Assembly (NCBI RefSeq): GCF_001854765.1
Contig: NZ_LJJE01000031.1
Coordinates: 1-63,230 of the forward strand
Direction of reading: 5' to 3'
Source: Vibrio sonorensis
GTDB taxonomy: Bacteria; Pseudomonadota; Gammaproteobacteria; Enterobacterales; Vibrionaceae
DNA: 63,230 bases
The notes under the pieces were generated by a model that saw only the letters and a list, made by a program, of their open reading frames with translations, searched no databases and was not told the DNA's origin. How positions within the stretch are numbered: position 1 is the stretch's first letter; every line of letters starts with the position of its first letter. Shown piece by piece: positions 28,886 to 39,100 of the stretch. The translations under genes and the position numbers were made by a program.

Positions 28886-29359
28886 ATGAAATTAGAACAT
28901 TACCAACGCTTGACCAAGCAAGCTCTAGCACTAATAGAATCAGAGCCCGATCTTATCGCAAATCTTTCTAATATTAGTGCTCTGCTCAATATGGAGTTAG
29001 AAGAGTTAAACTGGGTTGGTTTTTACCTCCTTCAGGGAGATGAGCTGGTTTTAGGTCCGTTTCAAGGCAAGCCGGCTTGTGTAAGAATTCCTGTAGGTAG
29101 AGGCGTGTGTGGAACGGCTATCGCCGAAAATCAGGTACAGCGAATTCACGACGTTCACGAATTTGAAGGTCACATTGCTTGTGACGCGGCAAGTAACTCT
29201 GAACTGGTGATCCCATTTAAGGTTGATGGAAAGTTAGCCGGAGTATTAGATATAGATAGTCCAAATGTGGGAAGATTCAGTGAAGTTGATGAACAGGGAT
29301 TGTGCAATTTAATGACAGAAGTTGAAAAGGTGCTCAAATCACACTCTGTTAACACATAA
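28886..29359 (+). CDS. msrC: Free methionine-(R)-sulfoxide reductase MsrC
   Basis: A GAF-domain enzyme that reduces free L-methionine-(R)-sulfoxide using thioredoxin. It is 157 residues from the ATG at 28886, which has a GGAAG ribosome site; an upstream ATG at 28874 is the alternative. The three redox cysteines of the family are at residues 65 (K-P-A-C-V-R), 75 (G-R-G-V-C-G-T) and 99 (G-H-I-A-C-D-A-A-S-N-S-E). It is divergent from the ABC exporter gene; in E. coli it lies directly beside letA. Confidence 0.93.
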   Translation: MKLEHYQRLTKQALALIESEPDLIANLSNISALLNMELEELNWVGFYLLQGDELVLGPFQGKPACVRIPVGRGVCGTAIAENQVQRIHDVHEFEGHIACDAASNSELVIPFKVDGKLAGVLDIDSPNVGRFSEVDEQGLCNLMTEVEKVLKSHSVNT

Positions 29360-29396
29360 ATTCGTACTAGACTGTGGTTTTTCCCTTGCAGGTCTC

Positions 29397-29402
29397 TATA
29401 AT
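29397..29402 (+). promoter_or_regulatory. Probable -10 box of proQ
   Basis: A perfect TATAAT 57 bases upstream of the proQ start. No good TTGACA-like element lies 16-18 bases further upstream, so the -35 part is weak. Confidence 0.45.
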
Positions 29403-29458
29403 ACCTGAAATATTTATCTTAGTGCGCGCGGAATAGGCCGCAACAACCAGGAATCCTC

Positions 29459-30082
29459 ATGGAAAACACTGAAAAGTTAAAAAACAGCAAAGAAGTTATC
29501 GCATACGTTGCTGAATGTTTCCCTAAGTGCTTTACTTTAGAAGGTGAAGCGAAACCACTCAAAATTGGTATTTTTCAAGATCTTGCGGAACGTCTAGGTG
29601 ACGATCCAAAAGTGAGCAAGACTCAGCTTCGCGCAGCGTTAAGACAGTACACCTCTTCATGGCGTTACCTACATGGTGTTAAACCAGGTGCGGTACGTGT
29701 AGATCTCGACGGCAACCCATGCGGTGAGCTGGACGAAGAACACGTTGAACATGCAAAAACAGCACTAGCTGAAAGTAAGGCAAAAGTTCAAGCACGTCGT
29801 AAAGAGCAAAACAAGAAAGCGCGCGAAGAAGGTAAAGAAAACGCGAAAGCGAAAAAGCCTCAGAATCGTCGCCCTCAGGGTAATAAGCCAGCTAAGGCGA
29901 AAAAACCTGTTGAGACACGTGCACTAAATGCAGACGAGTTTATCGTTGGCAAGCAAGTAAACGTGAATATGGGCAAAGGAAACATGGCTGCGACTATCGT
30001 AGAAATCAATAAGGAAGATGTGCGAGTTCAACTGATTAACGGCCTTCAAATGGTTGTAAAAGCGGAGCACCTACGCGCATAA
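29459..30082 (+). CDS. proQ: RNA chaperone ProQ
   Basis: A global RNA-binding protein that stabilises small RNAs and mRNA 3' ends. 207 residues with the usual order: an N-terminal FinO/ProQ domain (about residues 5-115, with [14 protein letters not shown]), a Lys/Ala/Gln-rich flexible linker (about 115-150) and a C-terminal Tudor-like domain (G-K-Q-V-N-V-N-M-G to the end). It is followed after 17 bases by prc, the same arrangement as in E. coli. Confidence 0.95.
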   Translation: MENTEKLKNSKEVIAYVAECFPKCFTLEGEAKPLKIGIFQDLAERLGDDPKVSKTQLRAALRQYTSSWRYLHGVKPGAVRVDLDGNPCGELDEEHVEHAKTALAESKAKVQARRKEQNKKAREEGKENAKAKKPQNRRPQGNKPAKAKKPVETRALNADEFIVGKQVNVNMGKGNMAATIVEINKEDVRVQLINGLQMVVKAEHLRA

Positions 30083-30099
30083 AGGAGACACTCCTACGC

Positions 30100-32094
30100 A
30101 TGAAATGCCGTTCAAAATTGACGCTGATTGCTGCTGGCCTATGGCTAGCAGCTTCTTCGGCTAACGCTCTAGAAGCGAAAATTACGCTGGAAGATTTACC
30201 TGTTCTAGCTCCAGAGGCTCAACACGAGACCGCTAGCAAGCGAGTCACATCTCGTTTTACTCGTTCCCACTACAAGCACTTCAATCTGAATGACGAATTC
30301 TCTCAAGCGATTTTTGATCGCTACATAGGAATGTTGGATTTCAATCGCAATGTTTTCACCCAAACGGACATCGACAGCTTTGGCAAATATGCTATTGGTT
30401 TAGACGATCAGTTGAAATCGGGTGACAATACATTTGCTTACGAACTTTATAATTTGTCGATGAAAAGACGTTATGAACGTTTTCAACATGCATTGGCCTT
30501 GCTTGATAAGGAAATGACGTTTGATGTCGACGAGTATATCGAGCTGGATAGGAGTGAAGCTTCTTGGCCGAAAGACGTAGCAGAGTTGGACGAGCTTTGG
30601 CGTAAGCGTGTTAAATACGACGCACTCAACCTAAAAATGACTGGTAAGAACTGGGATGAAATTAAAGAAGTTTTGGGTAAGCGTTACAACAACGCTCTAA
30701 AACGCCTTTCCCAGACTCACAACGAAGACGTTTTCCAGCTCTATATGAACGCCTTTGCTCGTGAAGTGGATCCACATACTAGTTATCTCTCTCCGCGCAG
30801 TGCTGATCAGTTTCAAACTGAGATGAACCTTTCACTAGAAGGGATTGGCGCAGTACTTCAAATGACAGATGACTACACGGTTATTCGCTCTCTTGTTGCT
30901 GGTGGTCCGGCGTCGAACAGCAAAAAATTGTCTGAAGGTGATCGAATTATCGGTGTAGGGCAAGAAGGAGAAGAGGTTGTCGATGTTATCGGTTGGCGCC
31001 TTGATGATGTAGTACAACTTATTAAGGGTCCGAAAGGGACAAAAGTTTACCTACAGATCCTTCCCGAAGGCAAAGATGCAAAAAGCGAAGTTATTACCAT
31101 TGTCCGTGACAAAATTCGACTAGAAGATCGCGCTGTTAAATCAGAAGTCTTTGAAAAAGCAGGTAAAAAGATAGGCGTACTTGAAGTGCCTAGTTTTTAC
31201 GTCGGTCTGGCAAAAGACACTAATAAGTTAATTGATGAACTTAAAGAGCAAGGGGTAGAAGGCATTGTTGTTGATTTGCGCAACAATGGTGGCGGTGCGT
31301 TGACGGAAGCGACGGCATTAACAGGCTTGTTTATCAAGAGTGGGCCAGTGGTTCAAGTTCGAGATAGCTATGGTCGAGTTAACGTAAATAGTGACACTGA
31401 TGGCAAGATCAGTTACACGGGACCATTAACCGTTTTGATTAACCGCTATAGTGCATCTGCTTCTGAGATCTTCGCGGCGGCGATGCAAGATTACGGGCGA
31501 GCGATCATTCTAGGTGAAAACTCATTTGGTAAAGGTACGGTTCAGCAACACCGATCACTCAACCATATCTACGATTTGTTCGACAATCAGTTGGGTTATG
31601 TTCAGTACACCATTCAAAAATTCTATCGAATTGATGGGGGAAGTACTCAGAACAAAGGTGTGGTTCCTGATATTGCATTTCCAACTGCTGTAGACCCAAG
31701 TGAAACGGGTGAAAGTGTTGAAGACAATGCTTTACCGTGGGACAGCATTGACAAAGCAAGTTATAACAGGTTACAACGTAACGATTCTGTTATTGCCAAG
31801 TTAACAGCGCTACACGACGAGCGAATTGCCAAGGATTTGGAATTTGGTTTCATTGCCGAAGATATCGCCCTTTATCAAGAAGATAAAGACGATAACTTAT
31901 TGTCTTTAAACAAGAAAACTCGCGAAAAAGAAAGTGATGAAGCAGACGCTAAGCGATTAGATCGCATTAATCAGCGTCAAAAGGCCGATGGGTTAGAAGC
32001 GTTTAAATCCCTTGACGATATTCCAAGTGATTACGAAGCGCCAGACGCTTATTTGTCAGAATCAGTAGCGATCATGGTTGACATGATTAAGTAG
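30100..32094 (+). CDS. prc: Tail-specific periplasmic protease Prc (Tsp)
   Basis: A periplasmic C-terminal-processing serine protease of 664 residues. It degrades ssrA-tagged and misfolded proteins and, in E. coli with NlpI, the murein hydrolase MepS. A Sec signal peptide ends about residue 23 (S-S-A-N-A). A PDZ domain (about 240-320, with G-I-G-A-V-L-Q and G-G-P-A) is followed by the S41 catalytic core: the Ser lies within Y-S-A-S-A-S-E at residues 450-456 and the Lys in F-G-K-G-T-V-Q. The start has a GGAG ribosome site and is coupled closely to proQ. Confidence 0.94.
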   Translation: MKCRSKLTLIAAGLWLAASSANALEAKITLEDLPVLAPEAQHETASKRVTSRFTRSHYKHFNLNDEFSQAIFDRYIGMLDFNRNVFTQTDIDSFGKYAIGLDDQLKSGDNTFAYELYNLSMKRRYERFQHALALLDKEMTFDVDEYIELDRSEASWPKDVAELDELWRKRVKYDALNLKMTGKNWDEIKEVLGKRYNNALKRLSQTHNEDVFQLYMNAFAREVDPHTSYLSPRSADQFQTEMNLSLEGIGAVLQMTDDYTVIRSLVAGGPASNSKKLSEGDRIIGVGQEGEEVVDVIGWRLDDVVQLIKGPKGTKVYLQILPEGKDAKSEVITIVRDKIRLEDRAVKSEVFEKAGKKIGVLEVPSFYVGLAKDTNKLIDELKEQGVEGIVVDLRNNGGGALTEATALTGLFIKSGPVVQVRDSYGRVNVNSDTDGKISYTGPLTVLINRYSASASEIFAAAMQDYGRAIILGENSFGKGTVQQHRSLNHIYDLFDNQLGYVQYTIQKFYRIDGGSTQNKGVVPDIAFPTAVDPSETGESVEDNALPWDSIDKASYNRLQRNDSVIAKLTALHDERIAKDLEFGFIAEDIALYQEDKDDNLLSLNKKTREKESDEADAKRLDRINQRQKADGLEAFKSLDDIPSDYEAPDAYLSESVAIMVDMIK

Positions 32095-32112
32095 CTGAAA
32101 AGAATAAGTAAA

Positions 32113-32143
32113 AGAGCGAATCCATGATGGATTCGCTTTTTTT
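32113..32143 (+). terminator. Intrinsic terminator of proQ-prc
   Basis: A perfect 8-bp stem (GCGAATCC / GGATTCGC) with a five-base loop followed by seven T residues, shortly after the prc stop. Confidence 0.9.
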
Positions 32144-32157
32144 ATGCAGTAAATAAA

Positions 32158-32173
32158 CGTGATTTAGATCAAA
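32158..32173 (+). promoter_or_regulatory. CRP-like half-conserved site upstream of a secreted protein gene
   Basis: CGTGATTTAGATCAAA keeps GTGA-N6-TCA of the CRP consensus with mismatches at the outer positions. It lies 60 bases before the ATG. Weak evidence. Confidence 0.3.
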
Positions 32174-32232
32174 TAATTTCGCTTTATAGCACTCTCTTGC
32201 CTACCCTTAAATAAAGAGTGAGGAGAAGCGTT

Positions 32233-32895
32233 ATGAAGTGGATAACTCTAATTTTAGCTTGTATAAGCTTTACAGTAGCAGCTAATAAAGCTCCGAAAGA
32301 GAGCGACTTAACTCAGTTTGACTTGCCGTTCTTAATCGGAGATTGGTATCTGATTAACCCTAATCCAGAAGAGTCTCAAGAGAACTTTCTTGCCATCAAA
32401 TTAACGTTAGATTCCGGTTTTAATTTTCAAATCGACATTCAGAAAAAAGACTACTCGGTTGACCACTGGGAAGGTTTGTATAACGCGAATGAAGATACAA
32501 TAGTGCTGGGCGTTAATTCAGACGAGCCACAGGTCTATCAGTACTCGGCTAACCATCACATGTTAAACCTCAATGGCGTCATTTTTACTAAAGCTCTGTC
32601 TAATTCGCTTGCTGGTAAGTGGACCAGCGAACAGATGAAAGGCGATGAACAGGTGGTTCAAGATGGGCATAAAATGGACTTGATATTACAACCCGATTTT
32701 GTTTTTTTGTTCAGAGTAAGTAATGAAACAGGGGATGAAGCGGTGCACCGTGGCGTATACTATACGGAAGATGACCACTTGGTTTTACTTTATGAAAACG
32801 GCGAACACGATGCAAAATATACGCTAAATCGAGATACTCTTACGATAGAAATGGACGACGGTGAAATGTTCGCAGTGCTCAATCGGATCCATTGA
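32233..32895 (+). CDS. Secreted protein of unknown function
   Basis: I do not recognise a family. The product is 220 residues starting at the ATG at 32233, which has a GAGGAG ribosome site (an in-frame GTG lies 15 bases upstream). An N-terminal Sec signal with likely cleavage after residue 18 (S-F-T-V-A-A) precedes a mature part that is acidic and beta-rich. It contains two similar-looking halves, each with a G-x-W motif (I-G-D-W-Y-L, A-G-K-W-T-S), recalling lipocalin-like or copper-resistance-type small beta barrels. It is a single gene between terminators. Confidence 0.75.
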   Translation: MKWITLILACISFTVAANKAPKESDLTQFDLPFLIGDWYLINPNPEESQENFLAIKLTLDSGFNFQIDIQKKDYSVDHWEGLYNANEDTIVLGVNSDEPQVYQYSANHHMLNLNGVIFTKALSNSLAGKWTSEQMKGDEQVVQDGHKMDLILQPDFVFLFRVSNETGDEAVHRGVYYTEDDHLVLLYENGEHDAKYTLNRDTLTIEMDDGEMFAVLNRIH

Positions 32896-32964
32896 TATGA
32901 GATGTTGTACTGAAATTTGTTTAATATTTAGTCGTATTTGCTTATAACGAGTAAGCAGATAGAA

Positions 32965-33003
32965 AAAAAACGAGGTAAATGGTCGATTTGCCTCGTTTTT
33001 TAT
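32965..33003 (+). terminator. Intrinsic terminator before pepN
   Basis: A 12-bp stem (AACGAGGTAAAT / ATTTGCCTCGTT, one wobble) with a five-base loop, A tract before and T tract after. Confidence 0.88.
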
Positions 33004-33057
33004 ATTACACAGCTGTAAGCTTAAAACGTAGTAAACTCTAGTCAAAAGGAACCAGAC

Positions 33058-35664
33058 ATGGCTCATACACCTCAAGCCAAATATCGAAAAGATTATCGTT
33101 CTCCATCTCACACCATCTCAGAAATCGACTTAACGTTTGATTTGCACGAAACCCAAACTCAAGTAACAGCCGTATCTAACGTGAAACAGTTAGGGACAAG
33201 CGACCAACTTGTGCTAGATGGTGAAGGTTTAGAACTAAAGTCGATTTTGGTCGATGGCACAGCGTGGGAAAATTACCAGACAGTGGAAGGTGGTTTAGAA
33301 ATACGCGCGTTACCTAAGTCATTCGAGCTAACCATTGTTACCGTGATTAATCCGCAAGAAAACACGGCGCTTGAGGGTTTGTACATGTCTGATGGAGCAT
33401 TCTGCACACAGTGTGAAGCAGAAGGATTCCGAAGAATTACTTACTATTTAGATCGCCCAGATGTGTTGGCGAAATACACCACCACGGTTATCGCAGAAAA
33501 AGCGACGTTCCCGTATTTGCTAGGTAACGGCAATAAAATTTCTCAAGGAGAGATGGACGGCGGTCGCCACTGGGTGAAGTGGGAAGACCCACATCCAAAA
33601 CCAGCGTATCTGTTTGCCCTAGTTGCTGGTGACTTTGATGTATTAACCGATAAGTATCAAACACGTTCAGGTCGAGAAGTTGACCTTGAGATATTTGTAG
33701 ATAAAGGCAATCTAGATCGAGCCAATCACGCAATGGTTTCACTTATCAACTCGATGAAGTGGGATGAAGAACGCTTTGGTTTAGAATACGATCTAGATAT
33801 TTACATGATTGTCGCCGTAGATTTCTTCAATATGGGCGCAATGGAAAACAAGGGTCTAAACGTATTTAACTCTAAATTTGTTTTGGCAAATGACAAAACG
33901 GCGACTGACACCGACTACTTGGGTATTGAAGCTGTTATCGGTCACGAGTATTTCCACAACTGGACTGGTAACCGAGTGACTTGCCGAGACTGGTTCCAAC
34001 TGAGCCTCAAAGAAGGTCTAACGGTATTCCGCGATCAAGAATTTTCGTCAGATCTAGGTTCACGTGCCGTAAACCGAATCAACAATGTTCGCATCATTCG
34101 CGGCCCTCAGTTTGCTGAAGATGCCAGCCCAATGTCCCATCCAATTCGTCCAGAAAAAGTGATAGAAATGAATAACTTCTACACTTTAACAGTGTACGAG
34201 AAGGGCAGTGAAGTCATTCGAATGATGCACACATTACTCGGTGAAGAAAAGTTCCAAAAAGGTATTAAGCTCTATTTTGAACGCCACGATGGAACGGCAG
34301 CAACATGTGAAGATTTTGTCGCTGCGATGGAAGATGCATCGGGTGTCGATTTGAAACAGTTCCGTCTTTGGTACAGTCAATCTGGAACACCAGAACTTGA
34401 TGTAACGAGCCACTTTGATGAAGCAAATCAAAGTTTCTCTCTAACGATTAAGCAACAGACACCAGCCACGTTAGACCAAGAAGAAAAACAAGCACTACAT
34501 ATTCCATTTGATGTGGAGCTATATCGCAAAGATGGCTCTGTTATAGAGTTACGTTGTAACGGTAAAAATGTAAGCAATGTTCTCGACGTTACAGAGAGCG
34601 AGCAAACCTTTGTGTTTGAAGCGGTGGATGAAAAACCAATCCCGTCACTATTAAGAGAGTTTTCCGCTCCGGTTAAAATGCAGTATGCATATCAGGATGA
34701 CGAACTGGTTTTCTTAATGACAAATGCTTCAAACGACTTTGCGCGTTGGGATGCAGGTCAGATGTTATTTGCGAAATACATTCGCTCTAACGTTGAACAG
34801 GTTCAACAGGGTGGCGCAGTGGCATTGCCTGAAAATGTTGTCGATTCCCTTCGCGGAATTTTGTTGAGCAAAACGTTGGAACCAGCATTCATTGCCGAGA
34901 TGATAACACTTCCTTCTCACAACGAAGTGTCAGGTTGGTATGACGTAGTAGATGTCGACGCTATTGCATTAGTACTGAAAGAACTAAAATCTATTCTATC
35001 TACCGAGTTAGAAGATGAACTTTTAGCCATTTACCACAATCTTAAGCAAGAGAAATACTCTATTGACCACGCGTCAATAGGTAAGCGTTCTTTGCGAAAT
35101 AAGTGTCTTGGTTATCTTGCACTTACCGAACAAGGAAATGCTTTGGTAGAAGCACAATATCAAGTCGCTAACAATATGACTGACACGATTGATGCTATGG
35201 CTGCTGCCAACCAAGCACAACTCGCTTGTCGAGAGCAGTTGTTGCAAGACTACAGTGATAAATGGGCGCATGACGGATTGGTGATGGACAAATGGTTCAC
35301 GCTGCAAGGTTCTAACCCTGCTGAGAATGCTCTTGATGTGATCAAGCAAACTATGTCTCACTCAGCGTTTAGCATGAAAAACCCCAACCGAACTCGCAGC
35401 TTAATTGGATCATTCCTCAACATGAACCCTGTTCGATTCCATAACAAAGACGGTTCAGGGTATCGCTTCGCCGGTGACGTCTTGAAAGAACTCAATACCA
35501 GCAACCCTCAAGTTGCATCGCGTTTACTCGACCCATTGTTAAAATACAGAAAATACGATGAAGCTCGTCAAGCTCTTATCCGCAAAGAGTTGGAATCGCT
35601 TAAAGAGTTAGATAACTTAGCAAAAGACTTATTTGAAAAAGTATCGAAAGCTTTGGAATCTTAA
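33058..35664 (+). CDS. pepN: Aminopeptidase N
   Basis: The main cytoplasmic M1 zinc aminopeptidase, which removes N-terminal residues in peptide turnover. At 868 residues it matches E. coli PepN (870). The substrate motif G-A-M-E-N is followed by the zinc site H-E-Y-F-H-N-W with the third ligand Glu in L-K-E-G-L-T-V-F. The ATG has an AAAGGA ribosome site. It opens the conserved run pepN-DUF2835-gdh-pyrD-zapC. Confidence 0.95.
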   Translation: MAHTPQAKYRKDYRSPSHTISEIDLTFDLHETQTQVTAVSNVKQLGTSDQLVLDGEGLELKSILVDGTAWENYQTVEGGLEIRALPKSFELTIVTVINPQENTALEGLYMSDGAFCTQCEAEGFRRITYYLDRPDVLAKYTTTVIAEKATFPYLLGNGNKISQGEMDGGRHWVKWEDPHPKPAYLFALVAGDFDVLTDKYQTRSGREVDLEIFVDKGNLDRANHAMVSLINSMKWDEERFGLEYDLDIYMIVAVDFFNMGAMENKGLNVFNSKFVLANDKTATDTDYLGIEAVIGHEYFHNWTGNRVTCRDWFQLSLKEGLTVFRDQEFSSDLGSRAVNRINNVRIIRGPQFAEDASPMSHPIRPEKVIEMNNFYTLTVYEKGSEVIRMMHTLLGEEKFQKGIKLYFERHDGTAATCEDFVAAMEDASGVDLKQFRLWYSQSGTPELDVTSHFDEANQSFSLTIKQQTPATLDQEEKQALHIPFDVELYRKDGSVIELRCNGKNVSNVLDVTESEQTFVFEAVDEKPIPSLLREFSAPVKMQYAYQDDELVFLMTNASNDFARWDAGQMLFAKYIRSNVEQVQQGGAVALPENVVDSLRGILLSKTLEPAFIAEMITLPSHNEVSGWYDVVDVDAIALVLKELKSILSTELEDELLAIYHNLKQEKYSIDHASIGKRSLRNKCLGYLALTEQGNALVEAQYQVANNMTDTIDAMAAANQAQLACREQLLQDYSDKWAHDGLVMDKWFTLQGSNPAENALDVIKQTMSHSAFSMKNPNRTRSLIGSFLNMNPVRFHNKDGSGYRFAGDVLKELNTSNPQVASRLLDPLLKYRKYDEARQALIRKELESLKELDNLAKDLFEKVSKALES

Positions 35665-35670
35665 TCTGGT

Positions 35671-35699
35671 GCCGCCGGATTTATCCGGCGGCGTTTTTT
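35671..35699 (+). terminator. Terminator hairpin between pepN and the DUF2835 gene
   Basis: A perfect 10-bp stem (GCCGCCGGAT / ATCCGGCGGC) with a two-base loop and a T tract that ends 2-3 bases before the next start codon, thus occupying the place of its ribosome site. Confidence 0.88.
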
Positions 35700-35701
35700 A
35701 T

Positions 35702-35920
35702 ATGAACCATTACTACTTCACATTAAACATTAGCTATCAGCAGTTTTTGTCCCACTATTCCGGAGCGGCGAGCAGTGTACTTGTCACTACCGATCAAGGC
35801 TTGCGCATTCAATTGCCAGCGTCGCGATTCAGACCCTATCTCAGTCAAATAGGTATAAAAGGGCGGTTTCGCCTGACAACAGACCAAAATAACAAGTTTG
35901 TAAAGTTAGAAACTCTGTGA
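35702..35920 (+). CDS. DUF2835 family small protein
   Basis: A 72-residue protein starting M-N-H-Y-Y-F-T-L-N-I-S-Y, with R-I-Q-L-P-A-S-R-F-R-P-Y-L and a final G-R-F-R-L-T-T-D motif, as in DUF2835. The family is found in gammaproteobacteria, usually beside pepN, and has no known function. The frame is open into pepN, but the family start is the ATG at 35702. That ATG lies right after the pepN terminator T tract with no recognisable Shine-Dalgarno sequence, so translation must be weak, leaderless-like or dependent on the hairpin. Confidence 0.82.
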   Translation: MNHYYFTLNISYQQFLSHYSGAASSVLVTTDQGLRIQLPASRFRPYLSQIGIKGRFRLTTDQNNKFVKLETL

Positions 35921-36108
35921 CCATCTGATTTTATAGCAGGTTTAAATTGTGCGTCAGTCACATTATCGAACTTTTCACCGCTATCCCGAACAAAACCGTT
36001 AACCATTTCTCAATAAAGCTTTTACAATAAAGCTGCATTACCCGTGTTAAGCACTATGCTTACAATATCCCCAACAAAAACATACAATTCTAATTGTGGA
36101 GTGTAATT

Positions 36109-39100
36109 ATGACCGCGCGTGAAACACTAATGCCGGTTCTTCTTGAAAAAGTTTACAAACTGATTCAAGACAAACTCGAGCTTGCTCATCAACCTCTCGT
36201 CACTCAACTTGCGCAGCATTTGTTCAGCAATATCTCTCAAGATGATTTAACCGAACGAAACGAATCCGATTTATACGGTGCCGTCGTTAGTTTGTGGCAT
36301 CACATCAATGAAAAGAAACCAGAAGACGTATCAGTCAGGGTTTTTAACCCAACAGTGAGTCGTCAAGGATGGCAATCTACTCACACTATTGTTGAGATTG
36401 TCGTTCCCGACAGTCCATTTTTAGTGGACTCAATCAAAATGGCGTTAAGCCGTTTAGATCTAGCTTCACACCTGATGCTTCATGGTCCTACACAAATCGA
36501 GCGCTCCAAGGATGGGGATATCACTAGTATTAATCAAGGTGATGGTGCGCTTTATTCTCTTTTCCACATTGAGGTTGACCGCTTAAGCGACAAAGAGACT
36601 ATGGCCTCGCTTAAGACCGAGCTTTTATCTATTTTGACCGATGCGGGTCTCGTGGTTCAAGACTGGCTACTTATGGTAGAGAAACTTGAAGAAGTCACTA
36701 ACCAGCTTGAATCGCAACAAGGAAAGTTTGAGATCGAACGAGATCGTTATGACGAAACAGTTCAATTTTTAAGATGGCTAGGTCATCATAACTTTACCTT
36801 TATGGGTTACAAAGAATATGACCTAGTCAGTGTGGACGGCGATACGGAACTTCGTCCAACAGAAGAGAAGGGTTTAGGCCTGTTTTCTAATCCAGATCGA
36901 ATTCGCAGTGTCAAACTGTCGGCGTTTCCAGATTCGGCAAGGCTCGAAGCGAAAAAGCCTTTCTTACTGATCGTAACCAAAGGCAATAGCCAGTCGAGAA
37001 TTCACCGCCCAGCGTATACCGACTATATTGGCATAAAGAAATTCGACGATAAGGGTAAAGTGATCGGTGAACACCGCTTCACGGGTTTATATACTTCTGC
37101 AGTGTATAACCAAAGCGTTTCTGGTATTCCGTTGATCCGAGAGAAAGTAGAACGCATCTTAGAAGCAAGCGGATACCGAGAAGGATCGTACTCTTTTAAA
37201 GCGCTGCACAATATTTTAGAAAATTACCCTCGCGATGAGCTATTACAGGCAAAAGAAGAAGAACTGCTCGAAGTCGGTATGGGTGTAGTTCAGATGCAAG
37301 ATCGCGACATGTTGCGACTCTTTGTGCGCAAAGACCCATTTGGTCGTTTCTTTAGCTGTATGGTTTACGTAACCAAAGATCGTTACAACACAGAGCTGCG
37401 CAGACAAACTCAACAGATCCTTAAACAGTATTTCGGCTGCGAGCAAGATGTTGAGTTTACAACCTATTTTTCTGAGAGCCCGCTGGCTAGAACTCATTAC
37501 ATTGTTCGGGTAGATAACAACAATATGGATGTAGATGTAAAAACGATCGAACAAAATCTGGTTGAAGCCTCATCGACATGGGACGATCGTTTAAAAGACG
37601 CGATTGTGGCAAACTTCGGTGAAAGCAATGGTCTACCTTTGGGTAAAGAATACAACCGTGCCTTCCCACGTTCTTACAAAGAAGACGTGATGCCGGGTAG
37701 TGCAGTCGCTGATATTGAACGCTTAGAGCAACTGAGTGACGACAATAAACTGGGCATGCTGTTTTACAGGCCACAAGAATTGGCTCCGGACTCTAAGTCA
37801 GTGAGATTAAAACTCTATCACCGCGACGAGCCTATTCACTTGTCTGACGTAATGCCGATGCTGGAAAACCTTGGCTTACGCGTGATCGGAGAGTCTCCTT
37901 ATGAGGTGCGTAAAGCCAATGGACAGATCTATTGGATCCTTGAATTTTCCATGCTTCACAAGAGTGACACCAGTGTTGATCTTCGCGAAGCACGTGATCG
38001 TTTCCAACAGGCATTTGCAGCGATTTGGGAAGGCGAATTGGAGAGCGATGGCTTTAACCGCTTAGTTCTGGGTGCTTCATTAACAGGCCGCGAAATTTCA
38101 ATTTTGCGCGCTTACGCGCGCTATATGCGACAAGTCGGATTCCCGTTCAGTCAACAATACATTGAAGATACCTTGAGCCATTACCCACACTTGGCGAAAG
38201 GGCTGGTGGATCTTTTTGCCAAGCGCTTTGAACCTAAATTCAAAGGTAGTAGCAAAGGGCAGCAAGATCTTATCAAGAAGATGACCGAGCAGCTTGATCA
38301 CGTTGAGAGCTTGGATGATGATCGTATTATCCGCCGATACATGGAAATGATCACTGCGACACTGCGAACTAACTACTATCAGTTGGATGACAACAAGCAG
38401 TTTAAACCTTGGCTGTCGCTCAAAATGAAGCCAAGTGATATCCCTGAGATACCACAGCCAGTGCCTGCATTTGAGATCTTTGTCTATGCGCCAGATATTG
38501 AAGGTGTTCACCTTCGCGGTGGAAAAGTGGCACGCGGTGGATTGCGTTGGTCGGATCGCCAAGAAGATTTCCGTACCGAGATACTTGGTCTTGTAAAAGC
38601 GCAGCAAGTAAAAAATACCGTTATCGTTCCGGTGGGGGCAAAAGGCGGTTTCGTTTGTAAACGTCAACACAACTTCAGTACGCGTGATGAAATTTTTGCC
38701 GAAGGTCAGCGCTGTTACAAACGCTTTATTCGCGCATTGCTTGATGTTTCGGACAACATTATCGAAGGCGAGGTTATCCCGCCGAAAAGTGTAGTAAGGC
38801 ACGACGAAGATGATCCTTATTTGGTCGTTGCTGCCGACAAAGGTACGGCAACGTTTTCAGATTTGGCTAACTCAGTATCCGATGAATACAACTTCTGGTT
38901 AGGTGATGCCTTTGCTTCTGGTGGTTCAAATGGTTATGACCACAAAGCGATGGGTATTACCGCTAAAGGTGGATGGGAGTCGGTTAAACGACACTTCCGC
39001 GAGATGGGAATCAACTGCCAAACTACAGACTTCACGGCAATTGGTGTTGGTGATATGGCGGGAGATGTATTTGGTAACGGCATGCTTTTGTCTAAGCACA

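Noticed and set aside
35948..35963. CRP site upstream of gdhB (TGTGC...TCACA)
   Set aside because: The spacer between half-sites is five rather than six bases and the first half-site has a mismatch.
38098..38802. 234-codon antisense frame inside gdhB
   Set aside because: It lies fully within a clearly coding, conserved catalytic region and has no ribosome site or recognisable domain.
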